The translations under genes were made by a program, and so were the position numbers. Below, in pieces: positions 62,840-64,000 of a DNA stretch of 64,000 bases. The notes beneath the pieces are model-generated. The model searched no databases, had not been told where the DNA came from, and saw nothing but the letters and a program-made list of their open reading frames with translations. Position 1 is the stretch's first letter. Every line of letters begins with the position of its first letter. The stretch comes from Bosea sp. (in: a-proteobacteria). Its GTDB lineage: Bacteria > Pseudomonadota > Alphaproteobacteria > Rhizobiales > Beijerinckiaceae. The stretch lies in assembly GCF_023953965.1 (NCBI RefSeq), contig NZ_JAMLIX010000001.1, positions 1,674,501 through 1,738,500 on the forward strand, given 5' to 3'.

Positions 62840-62876
62840 ATCATGGCGCGTCCGTTCGGACGCGGTAACGATGATC
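62839..62876. repeat. Repetitive palindrome (same family as 37916-37953)
   Basis: GATCATGG ... GCGTCC GTTC GGACGC ... CGATGATC repeats the plan of the element after livH. In both places the stop codon TAG is joined to the first GATCAT of the repeat. Confidence 0.7.
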
Positions 62877-63217
62877 CAGGCCGCGAATTCGCAGGCGCGA
62901 ACGGCGGATGCATCATGGCGATCCGTCCGTCGGGCTCTCCGCCGTGGCATGAACTGCCGCGAGACAGATGAGCGCGTTCGCAGCTTCGGCGCCGCTCCAT
63001 GCCGCCGCGGACCAGCGCCGATCGTGCACCCGCGGCATGTCGATCCCGTGCTCGCGGATATGGGGGCTTCGAAAGAGAGGTCGATACTACCGCGCCATCG
63101 CTGTGCGCTTTGATCTTCAGCAAAGCGGACCTGTCGGTCGGTGGGTACGAGCGCTTGCCGCATGCTAACTGGATTGGTGCTAAACTTTGTATCGCCTGCA
63201 TTCGTCGGAGATTTGAG
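62877..63217. other. Intergenic region before the HlyD-type gene
   Basis: This 341-bp gap holds the FixK-like box at 63110-63123 and no convincing gene. Confidence 0.5.
63110..63123 (+). promoter_or_regulatory. FixK/FNR-type box upstream of the HlyD-type gene
   Basis: TTGATCTTCAGCAA matches TTGAT-N4-ATCAA at 9 of 10 positions. It lies within a short inverted repeat (CGCTTTG / CAAAGCG, 63106-63127), about 95 bp before the ATG. Confidence 0.45.
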
Positions 63218-64000
63218 ATGCGTCCTTTTGTTGCTGCAACAGCGGTTCTCCTCGCTGCGCTCGCTGTGTCGGCGCCAGAGGTGCAGGCGCAGTCGCGCAT
63301 CAAGGCATTGATCGAACGGCTGCGCAGCGACACGATGCCCGATGGCATCGTCAAGACCAACGGCCGCATCGAGGCGACGCAGACCGACGTCGCCTCGAAA
63401 TATGCCGGCCGCCTGGCGGAGGTCACGGTCAAGGAAGGCGACGAGGTCACCGCCGGCCAGGTGGTCGCCCGCATCTCATCGCCCGAATACGAGGCGCAGT
63501 TGCGCGCCGCGCAGGCCCAGGTGCTGCGGGCCCGCCAGGCGCTGGCCGAGGCCGAGGCGCTGATCGCCCAGCGCAAGAGCGACCAGATCCTGGCCCGCAC
63601 CGATGCCGAGCGCGGCAAGGAGCTGGTCGCGAAAGGCTATCTCAGCAAGCAGGTCGACGACCAGCGCGCCGCCAAGGCCAACGCCGCCGACGCCGCCCTG
63701 CGCGCCGCCGAGGCGCAACGCGACCAGGCCCGGTTCGCGATCCACGCCTCCGAGGCCGATGCCGAGCAGATCAAGGCGATCCTGGTCGATCTCGTGCTGC
63801 TCGCGCCCCGCAGCGGGCGCGTCCAGTACCAGCTCGCGCGGACCGGCGAGGTCGTCTCGGCCGGCACGCGCGTCGTCACCATCCTCGACCTGTCGGACGT
63901 CTACATGACGATCTACCTGCCAGCCTCGCAGGCCGGGCAGCTCGCGCTCGGCGACGAGGCGCGGATCATCCTCGATCCGGTGCCGCAATACGTGATCCCC
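63218..64000 (+). CDS. HlyD-family periplasmic adaptor protein (partial)
   Basis: About 261 codons are visible and the 3' end lies beyond the window. The protein has a signal peptide (VAATAVLLAALAVSAPEVQAQ), a biotinyl-lipoyl-like segment (GRLAEVTVKEGDEVTAGQVV), a long coiled coil rich in Ala and Gln, and the second lipoyl half (LVLLAPRSGRVQYQLARTGEV). It is the membrane-fusion part of an ABC or RND exporter. GGAG lies 8-9 nt before the ATG at 63218. An ABC exporter may follow outside the window. Confidence 0.84.
   Translation, partial: MRPFVAATAVLLAALAVSAPEVQAQSRIKALIERLRSDTMPDGIVKTNGRIEATQTDVASKYAGRLAEVTVKEGDEVTAGQVVARISSPEYEAQLRAAQAQVLRARQALAEAEALIAQRKSDQILARTDAERGKELVAKGYLSKQVDDQRAAKANAADAALRAAEAQRDQARFAIHASEADAEQIKAILVDLVLLAPRSGRVQYQLARTGEVVSAGTRVVTILDLSDVYMTIYLPASQAGQLALGDEARIILDPVPQYVIP

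Noticed and set aside
1..64000. rRNA, tRNA, insertion sequences and prophage genes
   Set aside because: I looked for conserved tRNA/rRNA patterns, transposase motifs and terminal inverted repeats and saw none.

Overview
The window is high-GC DNA from an alphaproteobacterium, most likely a member of the Hyphomicrobiales (Rhizobiales) of the Bosea/Bradyrhizobium kind. The signs are gene families and codon use, Rhizobiales-type intergenic palindromes, many GTG and TTG starts, and a FixL/FixK-type oxygen-sensing module. I see no rRNA, tRNA, CRISPR array, transposase or phage gene. Most of the window is catabolic gene clusters, each with its own transporter and regulator.

0-6.4 kb: a membrane-bound dehydrogenase operon of the gluconate 2-dehydrogenase type (Tat-exported small subunit, GMC flavoprotein, multiheme cytochrome c cut by the window edge), an OmpA-like outer membrane protein, and two small genes behind a FixK/FNR-type box.

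6.4-28.2 kb: a CoA-thioester degradation region. It has three enoyl-CoA hydratase/isomerase-family proteins, three acyl-CoA dehydrogenases, a CaiB-type CoA-transferase, an alpha-methylacyl-CoA racemase-like protein, an SDR, a fused alpha/beta CoA-transferase-like protein, an acyl-CoA ligase, an amidohydrolase, two MaoC hydratases, and a branched-chain-amino-acid-type (LIV) ABC importer whose permease and ATPase are fused. Three transcription units carry a matching pair of operators, AGAGCGNNCGCTCT, spaced 41, 41 and 31 bp apart. The TetR regulator at 12.4-13.1 kb is the best candidate to bind them. A truncated second copy of that regulator lies beside the third pair. The substrate is probably a branched or cyclic acid, but it is not proved.

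28.3-42.3 kb: a second cluster between two related IclR regulators. It holds a second LIV importer, an HpcH/HpaI aldolase, a malate/L-lactate-type dehydrogenase, a D-2-hydroxyacid dehydrogenase, a LigI-like lactonase, a cupin protein, a DUF6282-like protein, a Dabb protein and an unrecognised 394-aa protein. Together they suggest uptake and cleavage of a hydroxy-acid or lactone.

42.6-53.5 kb: a third catabolic block. An isochorismatase-family hydrolase, an SDR and a TcuA-like flavoprotein are transcribed with, and opposite to, a LysR gene and a NitT/TauT-type ABC importer, an ADP-forming acyl-CoA synthetase, a thiolase-like protein and its DUF35 partner.

53.6-64 kb: a metallophosphoesterase, a methylisocitrate-lyase-family protein and a truncated host-attachment-type gene lead into an oxygen-response module. 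This has an MBL-fold/beta-CASP protein, an APH-P-loop kinase protein, a hybrid FixL-like kinase whose PAS domain keeps the heme His and distal Arg, a FixK-like Crp/Fnr regulator, a divergent OmpR-type response regulator with a K-box-like repeat between them, and a HlyD-type protein cut by the window end. FixK/FNR boxes lie upstream of several of these genes and of the gene at 5.2 kb.
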